Shown here: one piece after another, positions 1 through 6,109 of the stretch | How positions within the stretch are numbered: the stretch's first letter is position 1 | Layout of the letters: each line of letters starts with the position of its first letter | Origin: DASPXY01 sp038227745 | GTDB lineage: Bacteria; Planctomycetota; Planctomycetia; Gemmatales; Gemmataceae | Reading direction: 5' to 3' | Assembly: GCA_038227745.1 (NCBI GenBank) | Contig: JBBRPS010000369.1 | Coordinates: forward strand, 1 to 9,831 | DNA: 9,831 nt | Made by a program: the position numbers and the translations under genes | Notes under the pieces: model-generated | Database searches by the model: none | What the model was told of the DNA's origin: nothing | The model's input: only the letters and a program-made list of their open reading frames with translations

Positions 1-227
1 CACTGCGTTCCCTTGAAGCCGCCCGGCAGAGACGCGAGAAACCTTCATGACGCTTACCCATACCCTCCCGTGTAGCAGCACACCGGTGCTACATCAGTGT
101 GCGCACACCTCTCCACGGACAGGCAAAACCCTTCCACGGCGTAACGCCGCAGCTGTCGCTACCTCCATGCGGGCGGGAAGCTCAGCTCGAATTGTAGCGG
201 ACCGCCGGCCGCGTCCGCAAGCGACCT
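1..227. other. Non-coding region downstream of the BNR-repeat gene
   Basis: No convincing gene is visible in this stretch on either strand; the open frames crossing it are Arg/Pro/Thr-rich shadows of the neighbouring gene. It lies 3' of the minus-strand BNR-repeat gene that ends at 228. It contains three small inverted repeats: TGTAGCA/TGCTACA (71-77 with 87-93), the 12-bp palindrome GTGTGCGCACAC (97-108), and CGGCGT/ACGCCG (137-142 with 144-149). On the minus strand the last hairpin is followed, after a few bases, by GGGTTTTG, a poor match to a rho-independent terminator. The region may hold the 3' end of the operon and regulatory sequence for a gene beyond the left edge. Confidence 0.6.
137..149 (-). 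terminator. Weak hairpin that could end the ceramidase-like/BNR operon
   Basis: A 6-bp perfect inverted repeat (CGGCGT, one base, ACGCCG) sits about 80 bp past the stop codon of the BNR-repeat gene. In the direction of transcription it is followed by TGGAAGGGTTTTG, so the T-run is short and displaced from the stem. It could be a weak terminator, or simply a small palindrome in G+C-rich DNA. Confidence 0.2.
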
Positions 228-1202
228 TCACGGCGTCCACGCCAGCGCCCGGATCTCGCCGAACTCCCGCGCCAGCTTCTCCCACGACGCGCCGCCGTCG
301 GTCGAGCGATACACCTCGCCGCTGACGCTGCTGGCGTAGACCAGTTCCGCGTCGGCCCGATGTACCGCGAAGTTCCACAGCGTACTGTTGGCCCGGCTCG
401 GCATCCGCGCCGCCTCCCAGGTGGCGCCCGCGTCGGTCGAGCGGCCGACGATCCCCGCATCGCCCGGCGGCCCGTTGCCGTTGCCCAGCAGGATCACCTC
501 GGGCCGGCCGACCGACTGCGCCAGGGCACGGCAGTACGACCACGGCAGCGACTTGCCGACGCGCAGGGGCTGCCACGTCTCGCCGCCGTCCGTACTCAGG
601 TTCAGGTCGTTGTTCGTCGCGGCCAGCAGCCGCCCCGGAAGACCGTTGCCCGGCACACTGGCAATGGCGTGAATGTCCTGCGAGCTGAGCCCGCGTCCCA
701 CCTTCTCCCAGGTGCGGCCGGCGTCGCGGCTGCGGCGGAGGCCGTCGATCTCGATGCCGGCCCAGACGGTAGCGGCGTCGGACGGGTCGGCGTGCAGGGT
801 GGTGACGCGCGTGTGCAGGATGCGCGGACAACTGCGCTCGATGTCGGCCTGTCCCTCGGCCCAGGTGCGGCCGCCGTCGTCGGAGCGGAACAGGCGCGAC
901 GGGCAGGTGCCGGCGAGGATCACATCGGGGTCGGATGGCAAGAGCAGCAGCGACCAGATCTGCACGCCGTTGAGCGGCGACTCGACGCGCGCCCAGTTAT
1001 CGGCGCCGTCGCTGCTGCGGAACAGGCCCTGCTCGGTGCCGACGTAGAGGGTGCGCGGGTCGCGCGGGTGGACGGCCAGGGCGCGGACGTGGCACTCGAC
1101 GAACATGCCGTCGGCGGCACGGGCAAAGGTGGCGCCGCCGTCCAGGCTGCGCCACACGCCCTCGCCGATGGTGCCGACGTAGAGGCGGTGGGGGGTGGTC
1201 AT
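228..1202 (-). CDS. BNR/sortilin-type beta-propeller protein (sialidase-like or HCF136/YCF48-like fold)
   Basis: This 324-aa protein is built from seven copies of the Asp-box (S-x-D-G-G-x-T-W) that marks BNR/sortilin and sialidase-like beta-propellers. The copies are near residues 19, 63, 107, 158, 203, 255 and 300, about 44-52 residues apart; several are preceded by strand-like VYAGT/LYVGT segments. This predicts a single six- or seven-bladed propeller with little else. I do not see the F/Y-R-I-P motif or the arginine triad of true sialidases, so a catalytic sialidase role is not supported; a binding or scaffold role as in VPS10/HCF136-like propellers is equally possible. There is no signal peptide. 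The ATG is preceded by GGAGG (1211-1215) at 8-nt spacing. The gene starts 39 bp after the stop of the ceramidase-like gene on the same strand and is probably co-transcribed with it. Confidence 0.85.
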   Translation of the reverse strand: MTTPHRLYVGTIGEGVWRSLDGGATFARAADGMFVECHVRALAVHPRDPRTLYVGTEQGLFRSSDGADNWARVESPLNGVQIWSLLLLPSDPDVILAGTCPSRLFRSDDGGRTWAEGQADIERSCPRILHTRVTTLHADPSDAATVWAGIEIDGLRRSRDAGRTWEKVGRGLSSQDIHAIASVPGNGLPGRLLAATNNDLNLSTDGGETWQPLRVGKSLPWSYCRALAQSVGRPEVILLGNGNGPPGDAGIVGRSTDAGATWEAARMPSRANSTLWNFAVHRADAELVYASSVSGEVYRSTDGGASWEKLAREFGEIRALAWTP

Positions 1203-1241
1203 GGTCGAAACCTCCGGGGTGCATTCTGCGGGCGAACGGCG

Positions 1242-2585
1242 TCACCGGGCCATCGTCTTGAGCATCTCGGCGGCGGCCGCGGCCCAGCGGTGGCCGGTGT
1301 CGGGTTCGTAACGCGCACTGCGGTAGCCGGCCTCGTAGCCGCCCTCGACGAAGCCGCGGCGCGTGGGGATGTAGCCCATGCCGCCGTTGGTCAGGCCGAT
1401 GGTGCGCGTCGGTCGCAGCCCCGACGCCGCCTCGACCTCGCGGCCCAACTCGACAAAGATCTCGCCCGGCATCATCGCCAGCCCGAACGTGCCGAGCCGC
1501 AGTGCCGCGATCTCCGCCCGGTGCTCGCGGTCCTTGGTGCGCGCCAGGACCAGCGCCGCCGGGGCGTACAGGTCGTTGAAGCCGAACGGGTTCTTGCCCG
1601 GCTGCTTCGGATTGCGCAGCAACTGCTCGGCGAGCTTGACGTCCTCCGGGCGCGGCCGGCGCAGACGACACGTCACCGCGCGCGTCTGCGCCGTGAGCGG
1701 ATTGGTGGCGAGGGGCTGCCCGCGTTTGAGGGCGTCGAGGGCGGCGACGGCGAGGGCCTGGCCGATGCGCCGCGACTCGTCAGGGCCGCTGCGCTGCTTG
1801 GCGTTGCGGACGTCCACGTGGTTGATGTTGCCGCAGCAGGCGTTGAGGAAGAGGACGCGCCACTGGGCGCCGAGGGCGTGCCGCAGCGTCTCGGTCAGGT
1901 GGTGCGGATAGTCGGCGGAGTAGCGGATGCCGCTGACGCAGTCGGGGTGCAGGCCGTAGATGACGGCGAGGACGCGGTTGGTATCGAAGCGCAGGACGTG
2001 GACGCGCGGGTCGATCTCGCCGGCGGGGCGGACGACACTGGGGTTATTGCGGCCGGGGTTGGTACGGACCGAGCCGTCCTTCATGACGTAACGGCGGTAG
2101 TGGGCGACGGTCGTCTCGCGGCCTTCGTGCAGGGTGAGGCGTTTCTCGGCGGCGGCGCGGCCGGCAGCGCGGACGATGGCGGCGGCGGTGCGCTCCACGA
2201 ACTGGGTGACCCAGTTGTCATCAACGCGGCCGGGGTAGAAGCCGGGGTAGATGGCCTCGGCGTCGGCGGTGTAGGTGCCGGCGCGGGGGATCATGGCGCC
2301 GGTGTGGGTGTGGGTACAGTGGACCCAGATGTGACGCGGCGGCGCCTTGGTCTGGGCGGCGACGGCCCGGCGGATGCGGGCGACGAGCGGGGCGCCCATG
2401 CCGATCAGATCGCAGGCGACGAGGGCGACGCTCTCCTTGGCCTGGGCGAGGACGAGGACTTTCGACTTGAGCGGGTCGAGGGTGCCGGTGGCCTGGCGGT
2501 CGCGGAAGTAGCCGGGCATGGAGCCGCCGAGCGGCGGGGTGATGTCGGCCTCGTCGTAGGCGACGCGGAGGAGGGCATCGGGCAT
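1242..2585 (-). CDS. Neutral/alkaline non-lysosomal ceramidase N-terminal-domain protein (PF04734-like), probably not a ceramidase
   Basis: This 447-aa protein matches the catalytic-domain architecture of the neutral ceramidase superfamily. It opens with a D-I-T-P-P-L-G-G-x-M-x-G-Y signature (residues 14-26). The zinc-ligand motif T-H-T-H-T-G is at 91-96, G-L-H-P-D at 211-215, P-G-E-I-F at 373-377, and G-Y-I-P-T followed by E-x-G-Y-E-A-G at 404-420. In characterised neutral ceramidases the nucleophilic serine lies in a G-D-V-S-P-N loop; here the equivalent stretch appears to read N-A-C-C-G-N-I-N (248-255), without that serine. It also lacks the C-terminal Ig-like domain and any signal peptide, so it is shorter than true ceramidases and probably cytoplasmic. 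Its substrate is unknown. I chose the ATG at 2585, not a longer frame reaching 2714, because GGGAGA (2591-2596) sits 5 nt upstream and the conserved domain begins within about 10 residues. It leads an apparent operon with the BNR gene. Confidence 0.85.
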   Translation of the reverse strand: MPDALLRVAYDEADITPPLGGSMPGYFRDRQATGTLDPLKSKVLVLAQAKESVALVACDLIGMGAPLVARIRRAVAAQTKAPPRHIWVHCTHTHTGAMIPRAGTYTADAEAIYPGFYPGRVDDNWVTQFVERTAAAIVRAAGRAAAEKRLTLHEGRETTVAHYRRYVMKDGSVRTNPGRNNPSVVRPAGEIDPRVHVLRFDTNRVLAVIYGLHPDCVSGIRYSADYPHHLTETLRHALGAQWRVLFLNACCGNINHVDVRNAKQRSGPDESRRIGQALAVAALDALKRGQPLATNPLTAQTRAVTCRLRRPRPEDVKLAEQLLRNPKQPGKNPFGFNDLYAPAALVLARTKDREHRAEIAALRLGTFGLAMMPGEIFVELGREVEAASGLRPTRTIGLTNGGMGYIPTRRGFVEGGYEAGYRSARYEPDTGHRWAAAAAEMLKTMAR

Positions 2586-2624
2586 GGTGTTCTCCCGTGG
2601 GGTAGGCGGTCGTCGGTTGCCGGC

Positions 2625-2653
2625 AGTATATCCGCCCGGTTCGTCGGGGCGAA
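2625..2653 (-). promoter_or_regulatory. Candidate sigma70-type promoter for the ceramidase-like/BNR operon
   Basis: Read on the minus strand, TATACT (2625-2630) matches the -10 consensus at 5 of 6 positions. It is preceded at 17-bp spacing by TTCGCC (2648-2653), a weak -35. Transcription would start near 2617, giving a leader of about 30 nt before the ATG at 2585, which includes the Shine-Dalgarno sequence. The placement is plausible, but planctomycete promoters are poorly defined and the -35 match is poor. Confidence 0.35.
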
Positions 2654-2700
2654 GGATTTCCGTCCGCCGGCTTGCCTCCTGTCGCGCCCCGGGGTTGGCG

Positions 2701-2730
2701 TTGTGGCCAGTCACATTTCACGATATTCTT
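2701..2730 (+). promoter_or_regulatory. Candidate promoter for the DUF5678-like gene
   Basis: The plus strand upstream of the small gene contains a locally A+T-rich patch in G+C-rich surroundings (about 2711-2743). TTGTGG (2701-2706) followed after 18 bp by TATTCT (2725-2730) is the best -35/-10 pair I can find. It would place the start of transcription about 40 nt upstream of the ATG at 2780. The match is modest and the assignment rests mostly on location in a divergent intergenic region. Confidence 0.25.
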
Positions 2731-2779
2731 TCACCAGAAAGACCACTCGGCTAGGCCGACGGACGCGGAGAACCTTGCC

Positions 2780-3031
2780 ATGAACAATTCCCACCCCGCT
2801 GCGACAGCCATCGACACAGTGCTCTACGACCGGAATCGGCGGCAAATCCCTCCGGCGACCCTGGAGCCCTACGCGGGGCAGTGGGTCGCCATCAGCGGCG
2901 ACGGCACCCGAATTTTGGCGAGCGGGCCGGACCTGGAAACGGCCGAGAACCACCTCGCTGCCCTGAGCATCGCCGGGGACAGCGTCGGCTGGGAACGGAT
3001 CCCCGCTCTCGATGAGGATACCTGGTTGTGA
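2780..3031 (+). CDS. Small DUF5678-like protein
   Basis: This 83-aa protein resembles the DUF5678 family of short proteins. It has the Y-x-G-x-W-V-A-I segment (residues 27-34), then S-G-D-G-T-R-I-L-A-S-G (35-45), then a short helix (D-L-E-T-A-E-N-H-L) and a W-E-R-I-P ending. From memory, similar proteins with an N-terminal YDRNRRQIPP-like motif recur in planctomycete genomes; the function is unknown. No membrane segment or catalytic motif is visible. I chose the ATG at 2780, which has GGAG at 2767-2770, over an in-frame start at 2672 whose extra 36 residues look like translated intergenic DNA. It is the only plus-strand gene, probably monocistronic, and converges on the VOC gene with a 48-bp gap. 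Confidence 0.75.
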   Translation: MNNSHPAATAIDTVLYDRNRRQIPPATLEPYAGQWVAISGDGTRILASGPDLETAENHLAALSIAGDSVGWERIPALDEDTWL

Positions 3032-3032
3032 G

Positions 3033-3049
3033 CATGCGCTTCGCGTATG
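3033..3049. terminator. Small hairpin between convergent genes, possible bidirectional terminator
   Basis: CATGCGC and GCGTATG (3033-3039 and 3043-3049) can pair as a 7-bp stem with one G-U wobble and a TTC loop. The hairpin starts two bases after the TGA of the plus-strand DUF5678-like gene and lies 31 bp past the stop of the minus-strand VOC gene. No T-run follows on either strand, so the terminator call rests mainly on position between convergent genes. Confidence 0.3.
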
Positions 3050-3079
3050 GGCGCTTCTCCCGACCGAGTCCAGCCGTCC

Positions 3080-3436
3080 TCAGTCCTGGTACAGTTCGAC
3101 AGCGCGACCGTCGGGGTCCCGCACCACGGCACGGTAACCCCACGGGGTCTGCTGAGGTGGAGTGATCACGTTGGCCCCGAACGCCTGGAGGGTGTCAAGG
3201 ACACCGTTCAGGTCCGCGACGGCGAAACCCACCCGGGTCGTGGCGTCCGCCTGGCCGGCGCCCTCCGGGAGGGGGTAAAGCTCCAACACCGCATTACCCA
3301 CTTGACCGGAGTAGTGCAGCGGCCCTTCCCCGTGCCGTTCCGGGCCAAGGGCAACCCCAAGGCACTCGTAGAAGCGGCGGAGCTGTTCGAGGCCAGACGT
3401 CCTGAGCACCAGCAGTCGCAGAGAAGGCTTCGTCAC
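3080..3436 (-). CDS. VOC (glyoxalase/bleomycin-resistance/dioxygenase-fold) family protein
   Basis: This 118-aa protein has the two beta-alpha-beta-beta-beta modules of the vicinal oxygen chelate superfamily. Module 1 spans about residues 6-55 (L-R-L-L-V-L-R-T, then a helix with R-R-F-Y-x-x-L-G, then A-V-L-E-L-Y). Module 2 spans about 66-117 (T-R-V-G-F-A-V, then a helix ending F-G-A, then V-V-R-D-P-D-G-R-A-V-E-L-Y). The strand-ending glutamates E52 and E114 are at metal-ligand positions, but I see no histidine in the first strand of either module, so the usual four-ligand site looks incomplete. The substrate cannot be assigned. It starts with GTG at 3436, supported by GAGGAG (3446-3451) at 9-nt spacing and by the start of the first beta strand. 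It lies 18 bp after the unknown 115-aa gene and is probably the last gene of the minus-strand run. Confidence 0.85.
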   Translation of the reverse strand: MTKPSLRLLVLRTSGLEQLRRFYECLGVALGPERHGEGPLHYSGQVGNAVLELYPLPEGAGQADATTRVGFAVADLNGVLDTLQAFGANVITPPQQTPWGYRAVVRDPDGRAVELYQD

Positions 3437-3454
3437 TGGATAGGGCTCCTCGCT

Positions 3455-3802
3455 TCACGCCGATACCAACTGTATGAGATTCTGGTCTTCGTCGTAAATC
3501 TCGAAGCGGTGTTCGATCCCCGCCTTGGCGAGCGCCTCGGACAAGGCACGGACGATGCCCACGACTTCTTCCGGCGAACCGCTGACACCGCCGCTGAACA
3601 GGTGCTGACTGCCATCCTCAATCGGATCGGACTCAAACTCTACCCGGTCCGAACGGAGGCGCAGAGTCTCGGCCCCGTTGTACCCGGACCGGTAGATGGA
3701 GGCTCGGCCCCCGGCGAAAAGACGCTCTACGACGCGCAGAACAGGCTGCATCCCTTGCGGGGCTGTGATGATACCGCAGACATTGTTCCCTTCGGGGACC
3801 AT
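3455..3802 (-). CDS. Hypothetical protein, 115 aa, unrecognised family
   Basis: I do not recognise this protein. It looks like a small alternating alpha/beta soluble protein: a beta-rich first half, including S-D-R-V-E-F-E-S-D (51-59), then a G-rich turn, an amphipathic helix around 77-95 (S-P-E-E-V-V-G-I-V-R-A-L-S-E-A-L-A-K-A-G) and a final strand pair with F-E-I-Y-D-E-D. It shows no signal peptide, membrane segment or catalytic signature. The start is uncertain. ATG at 3802 leaves a 29-bp gap after yjbQ and has only a weak Shine-Dalgarno-like GCGGAAA. An in-frame GTG at 3835 would overlap the yjbQ stop as GTGA, adding 11 residues, but has GGGGAG immediately next to it with no spacer. Its place between yjbQ and the VOC gene on the same strand, and an absence of internal stops, supports a real gene. 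Confidence 0.65.
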   Translation of the reverse strand: MVPEGNNVCGIITAPQGMQPVLRVVERLFAGGRASIYRSGYNGAETLRLRSDRVEFESDPIEDGSQHLFSGGVSGSPEEVVGIVRALSEALAKAGIEHRFEIYDEDQNLIQLVSA

Positions 3803-3831
3803 CGGAATTTCCGCTGAAGAGGTCGGAGTAG

Positions 3832-4254
3832 TCACTCCCCGATGATCTTGATGAGGACCCGTTTCGGCCGGTGGCCGTCGAACTCGCCGTAAAAAATCTG
3901 CTCCCACGGCCCGAAGTCGAGCTTCCCCTTCGTGATCGCCACGACAACCTCGCGCCCCATGACCTGCCGCTTCAGGTGGGCGTCGGCGTTGTCCTCCCCG
4001 GTGCGGTTGTGGTGGTAATGGTTCGGGTCCGGGTTGAACGGCGCCAGCCCCTCCAGCCATTTGCCGAAGTCGTGGTGCAGCCCGCGCTCGTCGTCGTTGA
4101 TGAACACCGAACTGGTGATGTGCATCGAGTTCACCAGCACCAGGCCCTCCTGAACGCCGCTCGTCGCCAGGGCGCGCTCCACGTCGGGCGTGATGTTCTG
4201 GAACGCCATCTTGCTGGGGATGTTCAGCGTGAGGTACGCAGTGTGCGCTTTCAT
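3832..4254 (-). CDS. yjbQ: YjbQ/UPF0047 family protein
   Basis: This 140-aa protein is full length for the UPF0047/YjbQ family and carries nearly all of its signature. M-H-I-T-S-S is at 44-49, I-N-D-D-E-x-G-L at 52-59, Y-H-H-N at 80-83, E-D-N-A-D-A-H-L-K at 87-95, G-K-L-D-F-G-P-W-E-Q-I-F at 110-121, E-F-D-G-H-R at 124-129 and a terminal G-E. Conserved histidines (H45, H82, H93) are the likely metal-site residues. The family has been linked to a weak thiamine-phosphate-synthase-like activity, but its physiological role is not settled, and no thiamine gene is nearby. I chose the ATG at 4254 because the family's N-terminus begins here and AAAGGTG lies about 10 nt upstream. It overlaps the stop of the GH39 gene by four bases (ATGA), indicating translational coupling. 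Confidence 0.93.
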   Translation of the reverse strand: MKAHTAYLTLNIPSKMAFQNITPDVERALATSGVQEGLVLVNSMHITSSVFINDDERGLHHDFGKWLEGLAPFNPDPNHYHHNRTGEDNADAHLKRQVMGREVVVAITKGKLDFGPWEQIFYGEFDGHRPKRVLIKIIGE

Positions 4255-5720
4255 CGTGCAGGCACCTTTGAGATCGGCGACGGCGGGAATTCCAGGGTGA
4301 CGGCGGCGACCGCGTGCGGCGGCAGGTCGAGGTCGAGCCGAAGTGTGCTGCCGTCGCGCGACCACGGCTGCGGCTCGCGGACCAGCCGCGACGCCTCCTC
4401 CAGCCGCGCCAGGGTGGCGTTATCGGGATATTCCGGCTCCCCTAACTCCTGCCAGGATGCCTTCGCGTTCGCGTGCCGCTCGTCGATCCGCTCCACCCAC
4501 GCCGCCCGCGGCTCGGGCGCCCCCTCCAACTCGACGCGCACCCGCCGCGTCTCGATCGGCTGCCGCGGCAGTGCGTGGTTGGTCAGCAGCACCATCAGGC
4601 TGTCGCCGCGCCGCACCGCCCAGGCGTCCACCGTCTCGTGAACGCCCTCCACCGGCAGCTGCTCCTCGCCCAGTCGGTACAGCAGCTCGAAGGCCCGGTA
4701 GGTCGGCTTGGGAATGCCGTGCAGGTTCAGCAGCCCGAAGCCGCCGTGGAACGGCACCGACGGGAAATAACCCTCCTCGAACAGGTCGCTGAACGTCCAG
4801 TAGCTGTAACAGTCCACCAGGCCGGCCGCCTCCAGCACCGTCTTGACGACGAACGCCGCCGCGTACGGCTCGTCCTGGCGCGGGTAGCGCGGGTTCGATG
4901 AGGCGTTCCACTCCGTGTAGTACAGCGGCTTCCCCCGCGCCTGGCGTTGGGCCGCGCGCGTCCACTCCGCCAGGATGCCGCGGCGGCCGCCCGCCAGCTC
5001 GGACTCGGTGTCCTGCTTCTCCGACCAGAGTGGATCGTTCGGGTAGTGGTGCGTGCTCACGAAGTCGGCCGGCAAGCCCTCGCGGGCGCAGAAGTCGAGG
5101 AACTCCTCTACCCAGGCGTTCGCCGCGGTTGAGGGGCCGCCAACCGGGATCGCCGCGTCCACCGCCTTGAGCGCGGTGACCGTGTGCCGGTACAGCTCGA
5201 AGTAGTCCGCCTGCGTCCCCGCCCAGAAGGCGCGCAGGTTCGGCTCGTTCCACACCTCGAACGGCCAGCGCCGCACCTCGTCGCGGCCGTAGCGCTCGAC
5301 CCAGTGCTCCGCCAGGCGACCGATCAGCTCCGCCCAGGCGCGCGGGTCGGCGGGCGGCGTCACGTTGGCGTGGTAGGAGAAGACGGTCTCGGGGCCGGAC
5401 GCCAGCACCACCGGCATGAAGCTCAGCTCGACGAACGGCCGCATGCCGATCGACAGGAGGAAATCGACGATCCGATCGGCGTTGAAGAACGAGTAGACGA
5501 GCCGGCCGTGGTGGCGCACCAGCGTGCCGACATCGTCGCACAGCAGGCCGTGGAAGCGGACGTGGCGGAAGCCGAGTTCCTCACGGCAGCGGCGCAGCTG
5601 CGCCTGCCAGTCGGCGCGCAGCGCCAGCGGGGCGTGGCAACTGCCGACGGTGTGCTCCCACGGGTGCGGCAGCGGCGTGACGGGCGCGTCGAAACGGCAG
5701 CGGAAGACGATGTCACTCAT
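4251..5720 (-). CDS. Glycoside hydrolase family 39-like protein (beta-xylosidase / alpha-L-iduronidase type)
   Basis: This 489-aa protein has the clan GH-A (beta/alpha)8 barrel of GH39 enzymes, which hydrolyse terminal beta-xylosides or alpha-L-iduronides by a retaining mechanism. The acid/base glutamate is E159 in F-E-V-W-N-E-P-N (154-161) and the nucleophile is E270 in Y-Y-T-E-W-N (267-272). Other GH39 hallmarks are R-F-H-G at 55-58 (strand 1), S-T-H-H-Y-P at 222-227, and Y-W-T-F-S-D at about residue 320. A C-terminal beta-sandwich (from about 390) follows the barrel. The length is normal for the family. It has no signal peptide, so it should act on imported oligosaccharides in the cytoplasm. 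ATG at 5720 has GAGGG (5728-5732) at 7-nt spacing. It starts 34 bp after the 105-aa gene and overlaps yjbQ by 4 bp. True substrate specificity (xylose or other) cannot be read from the sequence. Confidence 0.9.
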   Translation of the reverse strand: MSDIVFRCRFDAPVTPLPHPWEHTVGSCHAPLALRADWQAQLRRCREELGFRHVRFHGLLCDDVGTLVRHHGRLVYSFFNADRIVDFLLSIGMRPFVELSFMPVVLASGPETVFSYHANVTPPADPRAWAELIGRLAEHWVERYGRDEVRRWPFEVWNEPNLRAFWAGTQADYFELYRHTVTALKAVDAAIPVGGPSTAANAWVEEFLDFCAREGLPADFVSTHHYPNDPLWSEKQDTESELAGGRRGILAEWTRAAQRQARGKPLYYTEWNASSNPRYPRQDEPYAAAFVVKTVLEAAGLVDCYSYWTFSDLFEEGYFPSVPFHGGFGLLNLHGIPKPTYRAFELLYRLGEEQLPVEGVHETVDAWAVRRGDSLMVLLTNHALPRQPIETRRVRVELEGAPEPRAAWVERIDERHANAKASWQELGEPEYPDNATLARLEEASRLVREPQPWSRDGSTLRLDLDLPPHAVAAVTLEFPPSPISKVPAR

Positions 5721-5754
5721 GCGCTTGCCCTCATGGCCACGGAGGTGCCCCGCC

Positions 5755-6072
5755 CTACGAGTGGCCGAGGTTTTCCTCCTCCTCGATCTCCTCGACGATC
5801 ATCAGCTCTTCCGGGTTGACGCCGAGCGCCGTGAGGCGCCGCACCGCCTCGTCCTTCGTCTCGACGCCGCGGCACGCGAACAGGACGTCGTAGAGCGCCA
5901 CGTGGGCCGACCAGCCGTCCGCGGCCAGCCGGTCGAGGGTGTCGGCGGCGTGCTGCAGCCGGGTGGACAGGTCGGTGGCGAGGTCGCGGAGCTGCTTGCT
6001 CCGCACCGCGGACCCCTCTTCCAGCTCCTGGCCGAGCGGGCCAAACAAGGGCAGGGTGATGACGACTCCCAT
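5755..6072 (-). CDS. Hypothetical acidic helical protein, 105 aa
   Basis: The family is not recognised. After a short hydrophobic start (M-G-V-V-I-T-L-P-L-F-G-P-L) that is not a convincing signal peptide, the protein is mostly helical: about residues 15-51 form a long amphipathic, possibly coiled-coil segment, G53-W54 marks a turn, and two shorter helices follow. It ends in a strongly acidic tail (V-E-E-I-E-E-E-E, 93-100). The run T-K-D-E-A-V-R-R-L-T-A-L-G-V-N-P-E-E-L near the end resembles a small helix-turn-helix-like pair, without evidence of DNA binding. The gene is supported by a very strong Shine-Dalgarno AAGGAGG (6079-6085) at 6-nt spacing and by tight placement (37 bp after the aspartate kinase stop, 34 bp before GH39). 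Confidence 0.72.
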   Translation of the reverse strand: MGVVITLPLFGPLGQELEEGSAVRSKQLRDLATDLSTRLQHAADTLDRLAADGWSAHVALYDVLFACRGVETKDEAVRRLTALGVNPEELMIVEEIEEEENLGHS

Positions 6073-6109
6073 GCGAACCCTCCTTCCGGTTGAACCCCTC
6101 AGAGCGCCC

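Noticed and set aside
2586..2714. N-terminal extension of the ceramidase-like protein by 43 residues
   Set aside because: The extra residues are low in hydrophobics, do not form a signal peptide and cover the likely promoter; the start at 2585 has a good ribosome binding site.
360..2783. An 807-codon plus-strand open frame opposite the BNR and ceramidase-like genes
   Set aside because: It is antisense to two well-supported genes, rich in Gly/Ala/Val/Asp/Arg, shows no recognisable domain, and is a usual by-product of high-G+C third positions on the opposite strand.
4255..4365. N-terminal extension of YjbQ by 37 residues inside the GH39 gene
   Set aside because: The extra sequence is Arg/Ala/Pro-rich, out of frame with a real C-terminal region of GH39, and YjbQ proteins start at the chosen methionine.
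4420..5541. A 373-codon minus-strand open frame within the GH39-like gene
   Set aside because: It is an out-of-frame Arg/Gly/Ala-rich shadow; the overlapping frame has both GH39 catalytic glutamates in canonical motifs.
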